Assembly: GCA_001824485.1 (NCBI GenBank)
Contig: MHXP01000229.1
Coordinates: 1-43,984 of the forward strand
Length of the DNA stretch: 43,984 nucleotides
Source of the DNA: Planctomycetes bacterium GWA2_39_15
GTDB lineage: Bacteria; Planctomycetota; Brocadiia; Brocadiales; Brocadiaceae
Direction of reading: 5' to 3'
The first letter of the stretch is position 1, and the number at the start of each line of letters is the position of its first letter. The position numbers and the translations under genes are program-made. This document shows positions 1-10,204 of this stretch, piece after piece. A model generated the notes under the pieces. That model worked only from the letters and a program-made list of their open reading frames with translations. It made no database searches and was not told the origin of the DNA.

Positions 1-591
1 AATCATGAATCACCAAGGAGAGGCGAGACCTTTGTTACAAGAAAGATAACACGGGCAGTTGCTAATATAGTTGCCGGAAAGCAGAAGAGGCTATACCTTG
101 GTAACCTAGAAGCCAGAAGAGATTGGGGTTTTGCGCCTGAATATGTGGTATGTCAATGGTTAATGCTTCAACAAGATAATCCAAGTGATTATGTGATAGG
201 TACAGGCGAAAGTCACACGGTGAGAGAATTCGTAGAGCTTTCCTTGAAGCACGTTGGGGTTGAATTAGAATGGAAAGGAAGGGGTGTAGACGAAAAAGGT
301 ATCGTCCGTTCTTTAACTTCCGACCTCCAGCATCCAACCGCAATCAACATCGGCGATATTCTAATTGAAATAGATCCCAGATACTTCAGACCTACAGAAG
401 TAGACTTTTTACGTGCCGATATTACAAAGGCACAAAAGAAGCTGGGCTGGACACCAAAAGTCACCTTTCAGGAACTCGTTAAAATAATGGTTGATTCAGA
501 TAGGGGACGAGTTGGCTTCAAGCCGGTTGACGAAAGCGAAAAGATGCTGAAACAAAAAGGAATTGATTGGCTTGAGACAGGCTTACGATAG
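1..591 (+). CDS. gmd: GDP-mannose 4,6-dehydratase, 5'-truncated by window edge
   Basis: Frame 1 is open from base 1: [49 protein letters not shown]...[19 protein letters not shown]...[21 protein letters not shown], typical Gmd C-terminal two thirds. Confidence 0.95.
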   Translation, partial: NHESPRRGETFVTRKITRAVANIVAGKQKRLYLGNLEARRDWGFAPEYVVCQWLMLQQDNPSDYVIGTGESHTVREFVELSLKHVGVELEWKGRGVDEKGIVRSLTSDLQHPTAINIGDILIEIDPRYFRPTEVDFLRADITKAQKKLGWTPKVTFQELVKIMVDSDRGRVGFKPVDESEKMLKQKGIDWLETGLR

Positions 592-618
592 GCTAAGGTT
601 GAGGCTGAGATTAAAAGC

Positions 619-1865
619 TAGTATATCGTTTCAATAAATACTTGACAAATAAATGATAGGTTTTTATATTGACCTTAAAAAAGGAGGTCAATATGCCAGG
701 GATAAGTAAGAAGCCTAAATTACATCTTAGCACAGAACAACTATGTCAATTAGAAAAAATAGCTCAATCTCGTACTGCTCCTCTTCGGGAAGTAAAGAGA
801 GCGCAAGTGCTTTTTCAGAAGTATCAAGGCGAATCTATAACAGCGATTCAGAGAATAACAGGAGTCAGTAGAGAAACCATTTACAAATATATAGAAAAAG
901 CATTGGCATTAGGCCCGGAAGAGGCACTAAAAGACAAGTATCATCGGCCTAAGGAACCCACAATTGCGGAAAATGCGAAGATGTGGGTTGTAAATATTGC
1001 CTGCACAAGACCCAAAGATCATAAGTATGCTGCTGAGCTATGGACGCAAAGCCTTTTAGCAAGACATGCAAGAGAATACGCTCCGAAAGAGGGGTACGCG
1101 TGCCTTGCAATGGCTTCGAAAGCAACGATTCATAGAATATTAAAAGAGCATCCTGTACAACCGCATAAGATACGCTATTATTTAGAGAAACGAGACCAGG
1201 AATTTAAGCGTAAAATGGAAGAGGTTCTTATTGTTTACCAAGAAGTCAACCTGCAAAACAAACAGGATAATTCAAAAGAAATACTGAACCATCAAACTAT
1301 TACGGTATCCGTTGATGAAAAACCCGGTGTTCAGGCAATAAAAAATAGTGCACCAGATTTACAACCGATACCGGGTAAATATCCTCAAGTTATGCGTGAC
1401 CATGAATACAAGCGGTTAGGAACAGTAAGCATATTAGCCGCTTTAGATTTACATACAGGACAGGTAATAGCCCAGGTTCATGAACGTTATCGAAGCAAAG
1501 AATTTATCGAACTTTTAAAAGAACTGGATGCCCATTATCCATCTGAATACACCATACGAATTATCTTAGACAATCACTCTGCGCATATTTCAAAAGAGAC
1601 CATGCGATATTTGTCGAGCCGACCTAATAGATTTATCTATGTTCATACTCCAAAGCACGGCTCATGGCTTAATCTGGTAGAAACATTATTTGGTAAAATG
1701 GCCCGGACGTTCTTAAAGCACATAAGGGTTGACTCTTTAACAGAGTTGCGGAATAGAATATTAAAAGGGATAGAAGAAATAAATTCAAATCCCATTGTCT
1801 TCCGCTGGAAAAAATTTGATTTCACCACATAGTATTTGTCAATGTATTAACGAAACGTTATACTA
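619..1865 (+). mobile_element. IS630-family insertion sequence with terminal inverted repeats and TA at both ends
   Basis: Left end TAGTATATCGTTTCAATAAATACTTGACAAATA; right end reverse-complements to TAGTATAACGTTTCGTTAATACATTGACAAATA; TA at both termini fits IS630/Tc1 TA targeting; encloses a transposase ORF. Confidence 0.85.
693..1832 (+). CDS. IS630-family transposase
   Basis: HTH N-terminus (ITAIQRITGVSRETIYKYIEKAL), DDE-type motifs VSVDEKPGVQAI, IILDNHSAHIS, HGSWLNLVETLFGKMAR; ATG at 693 preceded by AAGGAGGT. Confidence 0.93.
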   Translation: MPGISKKPKLHLSTEQLCQLEKIAQSRTAPLREVKRAQVLFQKYQGESITAIQRITGVSRETIYKYIEKALALGPEEALKDKYHRPKEPTIAENAKMWVVNIACTRPKDHKYAAELWTQSLLARHAREYAPKEGYACLAMASKATIHRILKEHPVQPHKIRYYLEKRDQEFKRKMEEVLIVYQEVNLQNKQDNSKEILNHQTITVSVDEKPGVQAIKNSAPDLQPIPGKYPQVMRDHEYKRLGTVSILAALDLHTGQVIAQVHERYRSKEFIELLKELDAHYPSEYTIRIILDNHSAHISKETMRYLSSRPNRFIYVHTPKHGSWLNLVETLFGKMARTFLKHIRVDSLTELRNRILKGIEEINSNPIVFRWKKFDFTT

Positions 1866-2054
1866 GTGGAGTTGATTGCAAAGCTTACAAATTTTAAAGG
1901 GAAAATTATTTGGGATACTTCAAAACCTGATGGACAACCCAGGAGAATGCTTAATATATCGAAGGCGGAGAAGGAATTTGGATTTAAAGCAAAAATGAAT
2001 ACTGAGGAAGGTTTAAAAAAAACAATAAAGTGGTATCTGGATAATAAACTTTAG
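1866..2054 (+). pseudogene. GDP-L-fucose synthase C-terminal remnant, N-terminus lost at the IS630 boundary
   Basis: ELIAKLTNFKGKIIWDTSKPDGQPRRMLNISKAEKEFGFKAKMNTEEGLKKTIKWY is the Fcl/WcaG C-terminus; only about 27 bp lie between the gmd stop and the IS, so the N-terminal part is absent. Confidence 0.88.
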
Positions 2055-2069
2055 AACAGTAAGGCTGTC

Positions 2070-2768
2070 ATGCACTACAAAGAACTGCTTGATGTAATAA
2101 GGAAAATTATCTTAAAACATGCAAATCCAACAAGAATATACCTCTATGGTTCGAGGGCAACCGGCGATGTCGGTGAAACAAGTGATATAGACGTAGCCTA
2201 CGATGATAAGGAGTGTAAGGAAACTTACCTTATAGAAGAAGAGATTCAGAAGCTCCCGACGCTTGTAAAGATTGACGTGAAAAACATTGCTTTTACTGAA
2301 GAAAGGTTTAGAAACAGGGTTATAGCAACGGGAAAAGCCCTCTTTAGCTCTACCAAAAAACTAAGATTTGAAGACGGGCTTCACAATTTTCAAAAGGCAT
2401 ACGAGAGATTCGCAAACGTAGTTGACAGGAAAGAAGAGTTTTATAAGGAAGGGTATGGAGATATCTATCTCGACCTGGTGGTTAAGAGATTTGAATTTAC
2501 CTACGAGATGAGCTGGAAATGCATCAAAAGGTACCTGGATTATATCGGCATAGAGTGCCACAGTCCGAGGGACTGTTTTAAAGAGGCCTTTTCACAAAAA
2601 GCAATCGCTGATGAAACGATATGGATTGACATGATAGAGCAGAGAAACCTCTCCAGCCGTATTTATGACGAAGATGAAATAAAGGAAATACTTGGTAAAA
2701 TAGCGGATTACAAAAAAGCCTTTCAAGGTTTATTGCAAACGTTAGAAGAGAGATTGAAAAGGGATTAG
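2070..2768 (+). CDS. Minimal nucleotidyltransferase (MNT) fused to an HI0074-like substrate-binding (HEPN-like) domain
   Basis: N-terminal YLYGSRATGDVGETSDIDVAY (GSRxxG...SDIDV) followed by helical LRFEDGLHNFQKAYERF...FEFTYEMSWKCIKRYLDYIG. Confidence 0.8.
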   Translation: MHYKELLDVIRKIILKHANPTRIYLYGSRATGDVGETSDIDVAYDDKECKETYLIEEEIQKLPTLVKIDVKNIAFTEERFRNRVIATGKALFSSTKKLRFEDGLHNFQKAYERFANVVDRKEEFYKEGYGDIYLDLVVKRFEFTYEMSWKCIKRYLDYIGIECHSPRDCFKEAFSQKAIADETIWIDMIEQRNLSSRIYDEDEIKEILGKIADYKKAFQGLLQTLEERLKRD

Positions 2769-2771
2769 AGG

Positions 2772-3185
2772 GTGATGCTGGACAAAGTAGAGGATATAAA
2801 ACTTAAGATTGCCAATCTGGCTGAAAAGTACAATCTCACATTAGTGATACTCTACGGTTCTCAGGCAAGCGGGGAGGTTCGTAAAGAAAGTGATATTGAT
2901 ATTGCTGTTTTAGGAGCAAGACCCATTCCTCTTGAACAACTGATTGATTTAAATAATGAATTTGCTGAACTATTTAAAGTGAGTGAAATCGATGTAAAAT
3001 CTCTTCATAATACCAATTTCTTATTTCGGTATCAGGTAATGAGTAAGGGGGTTTTGCTTTATGGTAAAAGTTATGCGTACAATACTTTTAAGTCCTATGC
3101 CTTTCGGGATTATCATGACAGTCAGGACCTTTTAAGGTTAAAAGAAGTATTTATTAAAAAACGGCTTCAAAATTTAGGCGTTTAA
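2772..3185 (+). CDS. MntA-like minimal nucleotidyltransferase (putative antitoxin)
   Basis: VILYGSQASGEVRKESDIDIAVLG (GSxxxG...SDIDIAV); directly upstream of a HepT-like ORF. Confidence 0.82.
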   Translation: MMLDKVEDIKLKIANLAEKYNLTLVILYGSQASGEVRKESDIDIAVLGARPIPLEQLIDLNNEFAELFKVSEIDVKSLHNTNFLFRYQVMSKGVLLYGKSYAYNTFKSYAFRDYHDSQDLLRLKEVFIKKRLQNLGV

Positions 3186-3193
3186 TCCTCTCA

Positions 3194-3655
3194 ATGATCG
3201 ATAAAGAATTTTTAAAGGAAAATTTGAATTTAATCACCCGTGATTTGGAAAGACTGAAAATATTCTCTGATTTTACCATTAGCCAGATAGCGAAAGATTT
3301 TATAAAGTATGCAGCGCTAAAAAATATTTTAATGGAAATTATTGGCAGAGCCATTGATATCAACGAGCATCTTATTTCTGAAATGGCTCATCCGAATATG
3401 GAAGCCCCAAAGACTTATAGAGCGACATTCCTGCTCCTGGGAGATTTGAATATTTTACAGAAGGATTTTGCGGAAGAAATTGCAAGGAGTGCTGGACGTG
3501 GAAATGGACTTCATAGACAGTATTTACAAGGGCAGATATTCAGGCGAAGAGGGGCTACTGCCTCTTGGTTCCCCAGTACTGAAGGATGCAAAGAGGGCAT
3601 TGCAGATTGTGAAAAAAGTTGTCAGGCATCTGAAGTAAAAAAATTAATCTTTTGA
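3194..3655 (+). pseudogene. HepT-like (DUF86/HEPN) toxin with chimeric C-terminus
   Basis: N-terminal about 100 aa HepT-like (LERLKIFSDFTISQIAKDFIKYAALKNILMEIIGRAIDINEHLI...DFAEEIARSAG), then an unrelated tail; the +1 frame from about 3489 encodes a coherent tail VLDVEMDFIDSIYKGRYSGEEGLLPLGSPVLKDAKRALQIVKKVVRHLK*. Confidence 0.65.
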
Positions 3656-3724
3656 AACTTTGCGTCCTTGCGTCTTTGCTGTGAACGATTTTCTCTTCCC
3701 ACTCGTTCGGGTTAAGTTCTCTAT

Positions 3725-5623
3725 ATGAAAAATAGTTTTTTAAAATTTTTACGTTTATTTAATCGCAGAGAGAGATTGCAAATACTTGCAATATTCCTGC
3801 TAATACTTGTGGGTGCATTGCTTGAAACATTTGTAGTTGGCATTTTTTATCCTTATATCTCTGTGCTTAAAAGACCAGAAATTATTTATGAACACAAGAT
3901 GTTACACCGGATTTATAGCATTATAGGATTTACGTCGACAAAAGAGTTCTTGATTTTTGCCTCTGCAGGGTTGATTTTCTCGTATCTACTTAAGAATGCA
4001 TATCAAGTTTTTTCGATTTTTGTACAAGCCAGATTTGTTTTTAGTAAACAAGTGTCGTTTTCCAGGGCGCTATTTAGTACATATATGCAATTGCCATATA
4101 CCTTTCATTTGCAGCGGAATACGGCTGAAATATTACATAAAATCAATGTGGTAATCCCCGTTTTATTTAGTGGATTTCTTCTGCAAACAATAATGTTTAT
4201 TGTGGAAATAATAACAATGATATCAATCTTATGTTTGCTTATAGTACTAAAACCTTTGCCGTCTACGCTCGCAGTAGGCATGCTGGGTGCAGCAACATTT
4301 GCTTTTTATAGAATGACTCGAAAAAAGATCAGTGAGTTTGGTAAATTAAGACAGCACCATGGCGAGCAAATGATGCAATGGGTTAATCAGGGGTTAGGGG
4401 GCATAAAGGAAACGAAGATTCTTGGGAGAGAAGATTTCTTTAGCAGTGCATATAATAGAAACTGCAATGGTTATGCTCATGCCGAACGGTTTATGCACTT
4501 GATTAATCAAATTCCGCGTCCCTTTCTTGAGACGATATGCATTATAAGTATGCTTTCGATTACACTGTTAATAATTACACAGAACAAAGATATTCAGTCT
4601 ATTATACCAACATTATCGCTATTTGCGGTGGCTGCCTTCCGTATCATACCGTCCATGGGGCGCATCTTCTCATCGGCAACAGTAATACGTTACAATAGTT
4701 ATTCACTGGATTTAGTTTATAAAGACCTTACTTTACTCGATAAGCATAGTAATTCCAACAAAAGAGAAGTTACTGATTCCGCTACTAATGCTGCAATCGA
4801 TTCAGAAATAACTACTGATTCCTACCGGCAGCAGGGCATTAGCTTTGATACAGTAATAGAACTCAGAGATGTTTGTTATCGATATCCTAATGCTAAGAAA
4901 CTGTCTTTAAATGGCGTTTCGTTAACAATTCCTAAACACAGTTCCATAGGATTTGTTGGATACACAGGGGCAGGTAAAACTACTATTGTGGATATAATTA
5001 TTGGTTTACTTGAGCCTGTAAAAGGGGATGTACTGGTAGATGGAAAAAATATTAGAAATAATTTACCAAGCTGGCAGTGTCAAATAGGGTATATCCCCCA
5101 AAATATCTACCTTTCTGACGATACCATTCGGCGCAATATTGCCTTTGGATTGCCCGATGAGCAAATTAATGATGATCAGATATGGTCAGTTCTCGCATCT
5201 GCCCAACTGGAGAGTTTCGTTAATAGCCTCCCTGGCAGGCTTGATACTTTAGTTGGAGAACGGGGTGTTCGCCTTTCAGGAGGCCAACGCCAACGGATAG
5301 GCATTGCCAGGGCATTGTATCATAATCCCGAGGTGCTGGTTATGGATGAGGGCACTGCCTCTTTGGACAACGAAACGGAATGGGAAATTATGGAGGCCGT
5401 GAAACGCTTAAGCGGTAAAAAAACTTTAATTATTATTGCTCATCGTTTGAGTACCGTTAAAAACTGTGATCAACTTTATTTTATGCGAGAAGGAGAAGTT
5501 GTAAACTATGGAACATATGAAGAATTGTTCGATAAAAGTCCGGAGTTTAAATCGATGGTTATGGCAACGGAGTATAAGGGGTCGGAAAGGGTTGCAGCGC
5601 CCCCCTCTGTGTCCGTTGATTAA
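3725..5623 (+). CDS. ABC transporter, fused permease/ATPase (lipid-linked glycan flippase type)
   Basis: Multi-TM N-terminus, Walker A GYTGAGKTT, signature LSGGQRQRIGIARAL, Walker B VLVMDEGTASLD, H-loop IIIAHRLSTV. Confidence 0.93.
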   Translation: MKNSFLKFLRLFNRRERLQILAIFLLILVGALLETFVVGIFYPYISVLKRPEIIYEHKMLHRIYSIIGFTSTKEFLIFASAGLIFSYLLKNAYQVFSIFVQARFVFSKQVSFSRALFSTYMQLPYTFHLQRNTAEILHKINVVIPVLFSGFLLQTIMFIVEIITMISILCLLIVLKPLPSTLAVGMLGAATFAFYRMTRKKISEFGKLRQHHGEQMMQWVNQGLGGIKETKILGREDFFSSAYNRNCNGYAHAERFMHLINQIPRPFLETICIISMLSITLLIITQNKDIQSIIPTLSLFAVAAFRIIPSMGRIFSSATVIRYNSYSLDLVYKDLTLLDKHSNSNKREVTDSATNAAIDSEITTDSYRQQGISFDTVIELRDVCYRYPNAKKLSLNGVSLTIPKHSSIGFVGYTGAGKTTIVDIIIGLLEPVKGDVLVDGKNIRNNLPSWQCQIGYIPQNIYLSDDTIRRNIAFGLPDEQINDDQIWSVLASAQLESFVNSLPGRLDTLVGERGVRLSGGQRQRIGIARALYHNPEVLVMDEGTASLDNETEWEIMEAVKRLSGKKTLIIIAHRLSTVKNCDQLYFMREGEVVNYGTYEELFDKSPEFKSMVMATEYKGSERVAAPPSVSVD

Positions 5624-5848
5624 TATGGGTACTGGAGAAGGCATGACCATCGGGGAACTGGCGGAAACGATTGCCGGGGTAGTGGACTACAAAGGTAAAT
5701 TCATACGGGACACCTCCAAACCGGATGGCGCTATGCATATAATGTAATGGATGTTTCTGGAATTCAGGGCTTGGGATGGAAAGCGAAAACAAGTCTTAAA
5801 GATGGAATTAATTTGACCTACAAGATATTTAACGAGGCACAAGCATGA
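5613..5848 (+). pseudogene. Second GDP-fucose synthase-like C-terminal remnant, frameshifted
   Basis: PLINMGTGEGMTIGELAETIAGVVDYKGKFIRDTSKPDG, then frameshift to [36 protein letters not shown]; overlaps the end of the ABC transporter ORF. Confidence 0.82.
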
Positions 5849-6618
5849 AAGCAATCATTCTTGCGGGCGGGCTTGGAACCCGGATAAGCGAGGAAACTGT
5901 GTTGCGGCCTAAGCCTATGATAGAAATTGGCGGGCGTCCGATTTTATGGCATATCATGAAAATCTATTCTGCTTATGGTATTCAAGACTTTGTAGTTTGC
6001 TGTGGCTATAAAGGCTATGTCATCAAAGAATACTTCGCCAACTATTTCCTGCACATGTCTGACGTGACGTTCGACATGAAGAATAACACGATGGAAGTGC
6101 ATCAGCAGAAGGCTGAGCCGTGGCGCGTCACGCTGGTTGACACCGGAGACGACACCATGACAGGCGGACGGTTGAAACGTGTTGCGGGCTATGTAAAAGA
6201 TGAAGAGGCATTCTGCTTTACCTATGGGGATGGAGTCGCAAGCATTGACATAGCCGCACTGGTGGATTACCACAAGCAACATGGCAAGCGCGCTACTGTC
6301 ACTGCGGTGCAGCCCTCAGGGCGTTATGGTGCTATCGATATGGATGGAAATTCTGTACGCTGTTTTATTGAAAAGCCTCAGGGGGATGGCGGCTGGATTA
6401 GCGGCGGTTTTTTCGTACTATCGCCAAGCTTTCTGGATATTGTTGCCGATGATACGACGTCCTGGGAGGGTGATACGCTTAGCCATCTTGCGGCACAAGG
6501 AGAGCTAATGGCTTATAAGCACAGAGGGTTCTGGAAAGCTATGGATACGCTACGCGACAAGAACCAACTTGAAGAACTTTGGCAAAGCGGCAAGGCGCCC
6601 TGGAAGGTGTGGAAGTGA
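5845..6618 (+). CDS. rfbF: Glucose-1-phosphate cytidylyltransferase
   Basis: [57 protein letters not shown]; typical length. Confidence 0.95.
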   Translation: MKAIILAGGLGTRISEETVLRPKPMIEIGGRPILWHIMKIYSAYGIQDFVVCCGYKGYVIKEYFANYFLHMSDVTFDMKNNTMEVHQQKAEPWRVTLVDTGDDTMTGGRLKRVAGYVKDEEAFCFTYGDGVASIDIAALVDYHKQHGKRATVTAVQPSGRYGAIDMDGNSVRCFIEKPQGDGGWISGGFFVLSPSFLDIVADDTTSWEGDTLSHLAAQGELMAYKHRGFWKAMDTLRDKNQLEELWQSGKAPWKVWK

Positions 6619-7679
6619 ACCTAGATTTCTGGCGCGGGAAGCGTGTTTTTCTAACCGGTCATACGGGGTTCAAGGGTGGCTGGCTGTCGCTCTGGTTGCA
6701 ATCGCGGGGTGCTGAAGTGCATGGCTATGCTCTCAAGCCGCCAACTGAACCTAATCTTTTTACGGTTGCAAGAATTGGGGAAGGGATGGCGAGCAGCGTG
6801 ATTGCAGACATTCGCGATGCCGACAATCTTCGCAAGGCAATGCAGGCAGCGCATCCAGAAATTATTTTTCATTTAGCTGCCCAGCCCTTAGTGCGAAATT
6901 CCTATACCCAACCAACAGAAACTTACGCAGTAAACGTGATGGGCACTGTGCATTTACTTGAGGCCGTGCGCGCTACACCAGGCGTGAAAGCGGTAGTAAA
7001 TGTGACCACCGACAAATGTTATGAAAGCCGCGAATGGGTATGGGGTTATCGGGAGAGCGATCCTATGGGCGGCTTTGATCCTTATTCGAGCAGCAAGGGT
7101 TGCTCTGAGCTGGTGACAGCAGCATACCGTCGGTCATTTTTTGAACAGGCCGGAATTGCATTAGCCAGTGCAAGAGCAGGCAATGTAATAGGCGGAGGAG
7201 ACTGGGCATCGGACCGGTTGATTCCGGATTTTTTACGCGCGGTCGATGCGGGCGAAGTGCTCAAAATACGTTCTCCTCACGCAATACGTCCCTGGCAGCA
7301 CGTATTGGAACCAATGTCAGGGTATTTTACGCTTGCCGAACGGCTTTATATGGACGGGGATGATTTTGCTGAAGCATGGAATTTCGGACCGTCTGATGAA
7401 GATGTCCGTTCGGTACGATGGATTGTTGAGCGTTTGGCTAAAATGCGCAAGGACGTGTGTTGGGAATGCGACGATGTGCCACAACCGCATGAGGCACACT
7501 ACCTCAAATTGGACAGCAGCAAGGCACGCAGTAAATTGGGGTGGTATCCGCGCTGGCGATTGGGAACCTCATTGGACAAAACCATTGAGTGGTATGAAGC
7601 ATGGCAAAGCGGACAGGACATGCGCTCGGTTACGTTGTTACAGATATCCGAATACCTATCGGCAGTACAGGAAGATTAA
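6615..7679 (+). CDS. rfbG: CDP-glucose 4,6-dehydratase
   Basis: [24 protein letters not shown]...TTDKCYE...[27 protein letters not shown] start at 6615 overlaps the rfbF stop. Confidence 0.95.
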   Translation: MNLDFWRGKRVFLTGHTGFKGGWLSLWLQSRGAEVHGYALKPPTEPNLFTVARIGEGMASSVIADIRDADNLRKAMQAAHPEIIFHLAAQPLVRNSYTQPTETYAVNVMGTVHLLEAVRATPGVKAVVNVTTDKCYESREWVWGYRESDPMGGFDPYSSSKGCSELVTAAYRRSFFEQAGIALASARAGNVIGGGDWASDRLIPDFLRAVDAGEVLKIRSPHAIRPWQHVLEPMSGYFTLAERLYMDGDDFAEAWNFGPSDEDVRSVRWIVERLAKMRKDVCWECDDVPQPHEAHYLKLDSSKARSKLGWYPRWRLGTSLDKTIEWYEAWQSGQDMRSVTLLQISEYLSAVQED

Positions 7680-7681
7680 CC

Positions 7682-8251
7682 ATGTCACGTTTTGATTTCA
7701 CTACTACGCCTATAAAGGGATTGGTAATTGTTCAGCGCAAAACAATAGAAGACCATCGTGGGTTTTTTTCACGATTTTTCTGCGCAGAGGAATTCCGGGA
7801 AGCCGGGCTTAGCAAGCCTATCGTCCAAATTAATCACAGTTTCACGCGAAAAACAGGCACAGTGCGCGGCCTGCATTTTCAGTATCCACCTTATGCCGAA
7901 ACCAAGATTGTGAGTTGTTTAAAGGGAAAGATATTTGATGTGGCGGTTGATTTAAGACGCGGCTCGCCTTCTTTTTTACATTGGCACGGAGAAGTATTAT
8001 CCGCTGAAAATCGTAAAAGTTTAATAATTCCTGAAGGCTTTGCACACGGATTTCAGACACTGACGGAGGATTGTGAATTGATTTATTTAAGCTCCGCGCC
8101 TTACCAACGAGAGGCAGAAGATGCCCTTAATGTGATGGATCCGAAACTGGGTATAGTTTGGTTACTTTCAATCTCTGACCTTTCGGAACGCGATAGAAAT
8201 CACCCTTTTATAGATGCGGATTTTCAGGGGATAGCAGGTAAAGATTCATGA
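7682..8251 (+). CDS. dTDP-4-dehydrorhamnose 3,5-epimerase-like protein (RmlC family)
   Basis: GFFSRFFCAEEFREAGLSKPIVQINHSFTRKTGTVRGLHFQYPPYAETKIVSCLKGKIFDVAVDLRRGSPSF; ATG at 7682. Confidence 0.9.
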   Translation: MSRFDFTTTPIKGLVIVQRKTIEDHRGFFSRFFCAEEFREAGLSKPIVQINHSFTRKTGTVRGLHFQYPPYAETKIVSCLKGKIFDVAVDLRRGSPSFLHWHGEVLSAENRKSLIIPEGFAHGFQTLTEDCELIYLSSAPYQREAEDALNVMDPKLGIVWLLSISDLSERDRNHPFIDADFQGIAGKDS

Positions 8252-9090
8252 AAGTTGCTGTGACTGGAGCCAGCGGTTTTATCGGTCGTCATGTATTAAC
8301 AGTCTTAGTCCGGCAGGAGGTAGAGATTGTTGCGGTGACTCGTGATGCTGAACGGCTAAAAGGATTGAGTAAATCTATTCAAATTGTAAAAATGGATATT
8401 GCCCATCCTGCTCCAGATTGCTTTAAGCAAATGGGTTGCCCGGATGTCTTGATACACCTCGCCTGGGATGGCTTGCCAAACTACAAATCGCTGCACCATT
8501 TTGAATCTGAGTTGCCCAGGCAGTATCAGTTCCTTAAGACGCTGATTGAGGCAGGACTTCCCTCATTATTAGTTACGGGGACATGTTTTGAATATGGCAT
8601 GCAGTCTGGTGCGCTGTCAGAAGAATTGGTACCGTGTCCCAGCAATCCATATGGTTATGCTAAAAATTCTTTGCGGCAGCAGCTAGAATTTTTGAAATCT
8701 GTTAAACCCTTTAATTTAACATGGGTGCGGCTTTTCTACATGTATGGTGAAGGCCAGCCCGGCACCTCGCTCTATCCAAAACTTAAGGAAGCCGTTTTGC
8801 GAGGGGATAAAGTGTTCAATATGTCTGGTGGTGATCAGTTGCGCGATTATCTCCCGGTTACAGAGATTGCTCGCCAGATTGTTCGGTTAGCGATGAAGGT
8901 GGTCAATGCAGGCATCGTCAATGTGTGCTCTGGAAAACCAATTTCGGTGCGAAGATTGGTCGACCAGTGGCTGAAAGATAACGGATGGGGAATTAAACTT
9001 AACTTTGGTTATTACCCCTATCCGGATTATGAGCCAATGGCCTTTTGGGGCTACCGACATCGTTTGGATACTATTTTGAAGCAGCTATGA
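8248..9090 (+). CDS. NAD-dependent epimerase/dehydratase (extended SDR), probable 4-ketosugar reductase/epimerase
   Basis: VAVTGASGFIGRHVL; NPYGYAKNSLR; ATGA overlap with the upstream epimerase. Confidence 0.88.
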   Translation: MKVAVTGASGFIGRHVLTVLVRQEVEIVAVTRDAERLKGLSKSIQIVKMDIAHPAPDCFKQMGCPDVLIHLAWDGLPNYKSLHHFESELPRQYQFLKTLIEAGLPSLLVTGTCFEYGMQSGALSEELVPCPSNPYGYAKNSLRQQLEFLKSVKPFNLTWVRLFYMYGEGQPGTSLYPKLKEAVLRGDKVFNMSGGDQLRDYLPVTEIARQIVRLAMKVVNAGIVNVCSGKPISVRRLVDQWLKDNGWGIKLNFGYYPYPDYEPMAFWGYRHRLDTILKQL

Positions 9091-9128
9091 AATATCGTGA
9101 GTTATATAAAGTAAGGGGGGAAATGTAA

Positions 9129-10148
9129 ATGAAGGCGGAAATAAAGCCACGAATCAATCTTGAGAATAGAACACGATTAGAGGAAGTAATACCACTTTCT
9201 ACCCCTATGGTTTTGTTTGTTGATCCTGCAAGCACATGTAATTTCAAGTGTAAATTTTGCCCTACCGGCAACCGCCAACTGATAAAGGAGACGGGACGCT
9301 GGCAGGGTTTGATGGATTTCAGTCTTTATAAAAAAATTATTGATGACCTCAAAGAATTCGACATGCCGATTAAAGTTCTTCGTTTATACAAAGAAGGCGA
9401 ACCGCTCCTAAATAACCGGTTCGCCGATATGGTTCGATACGCAAAGGAAAGTGGCGTAGTCCCTTATATCGACACTACAACCAACGGGTACCTTTTAGAG
9501 CCGGAGAGGATAAAACCAATTCTGGATGCAGGCTTGGATAAAATCAATATATCTGTAGACGGCATGTCTGACCGACAATTTTGGGAATTCACGGGGGTTA
9601 AGGTTGATTTTAAAAAGTATGTCGAAGGAATTCGAAATCTCTACGAAATGAAAGGGGACTGTGAAATTTGTGTAAAAATAGCTGGAGATTTTTTGTCCAA
9701 AGAAGAAAAAGAGCGTTTCTATGATACATTTGGAGATTATGCGGATAGGATATTTATTGAGAATGTAGCGCCCTGCTGGCCGGAATATGATGTGTAGGAC
9801 AAGTTGAATGTGAAGATTACAAAAGGGATTTACGATCAGCCAATTGGCGATGTAAATACATGTCCTTATATTTTTTACTCAATTTCCGTTAACTCTGATG
9901 GTTCTGTAAGTTTGTGTTTCCTGGATTGGGCGCGAAAACTCATAATCGGTGATGTTCGAAAGCAGAGTTTGAAGGAAATTTGGGAAGGAGAGGCGCTTTT
10001 CTGATACCAAATGGATAATCTTCGCGGAAAAAGAAAGGAAAACCTGGTGTGCGGGCAATGCGGCCAGCTATCACACTGCCTTCCCGACAATATAGATCCT
10101 TATGTTGAGGCCATAGCCGAGCGATTGCTGGCCTCTCGGCAAGGATAG
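9129..10148 (+). pseudogene. rSAM/SPASM protein interrupted by two in-frame stops (TAG 9795-9797, TGA 10002-10004)
   Basis: CNFKCKFC; SPASM-like CPYIFYSISVNSDGSVSLCFLDW and CGQCGQLSHC; both ORF segments and the last stretch (YQMDNLRGKRKENLVCGQCGQLSHCLPDNIDPY...) are in one frame. Confidence 0.85.
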
Positions 10149-10204
10149 CGTAATGAAACATCCATGAGCCGTTGGCTCACAAAGTGGGATGAAAATTTAA
10201 TAAC

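Noticed and set aside
62-343. Antisense ORFs throughout the window (e.g. 62-343, 5944-6282, 42545-43003)
   Set aside because: They overlap strongly supported + strand genes and carry no recognisable motifs.
3656-3700. TTTGCGTCCTTGCGTCTTTGC intergenic motif
   Set aside because: Resembles a common dispersed intergenic sequence in many bacteria; too short to call a feature from one copy.
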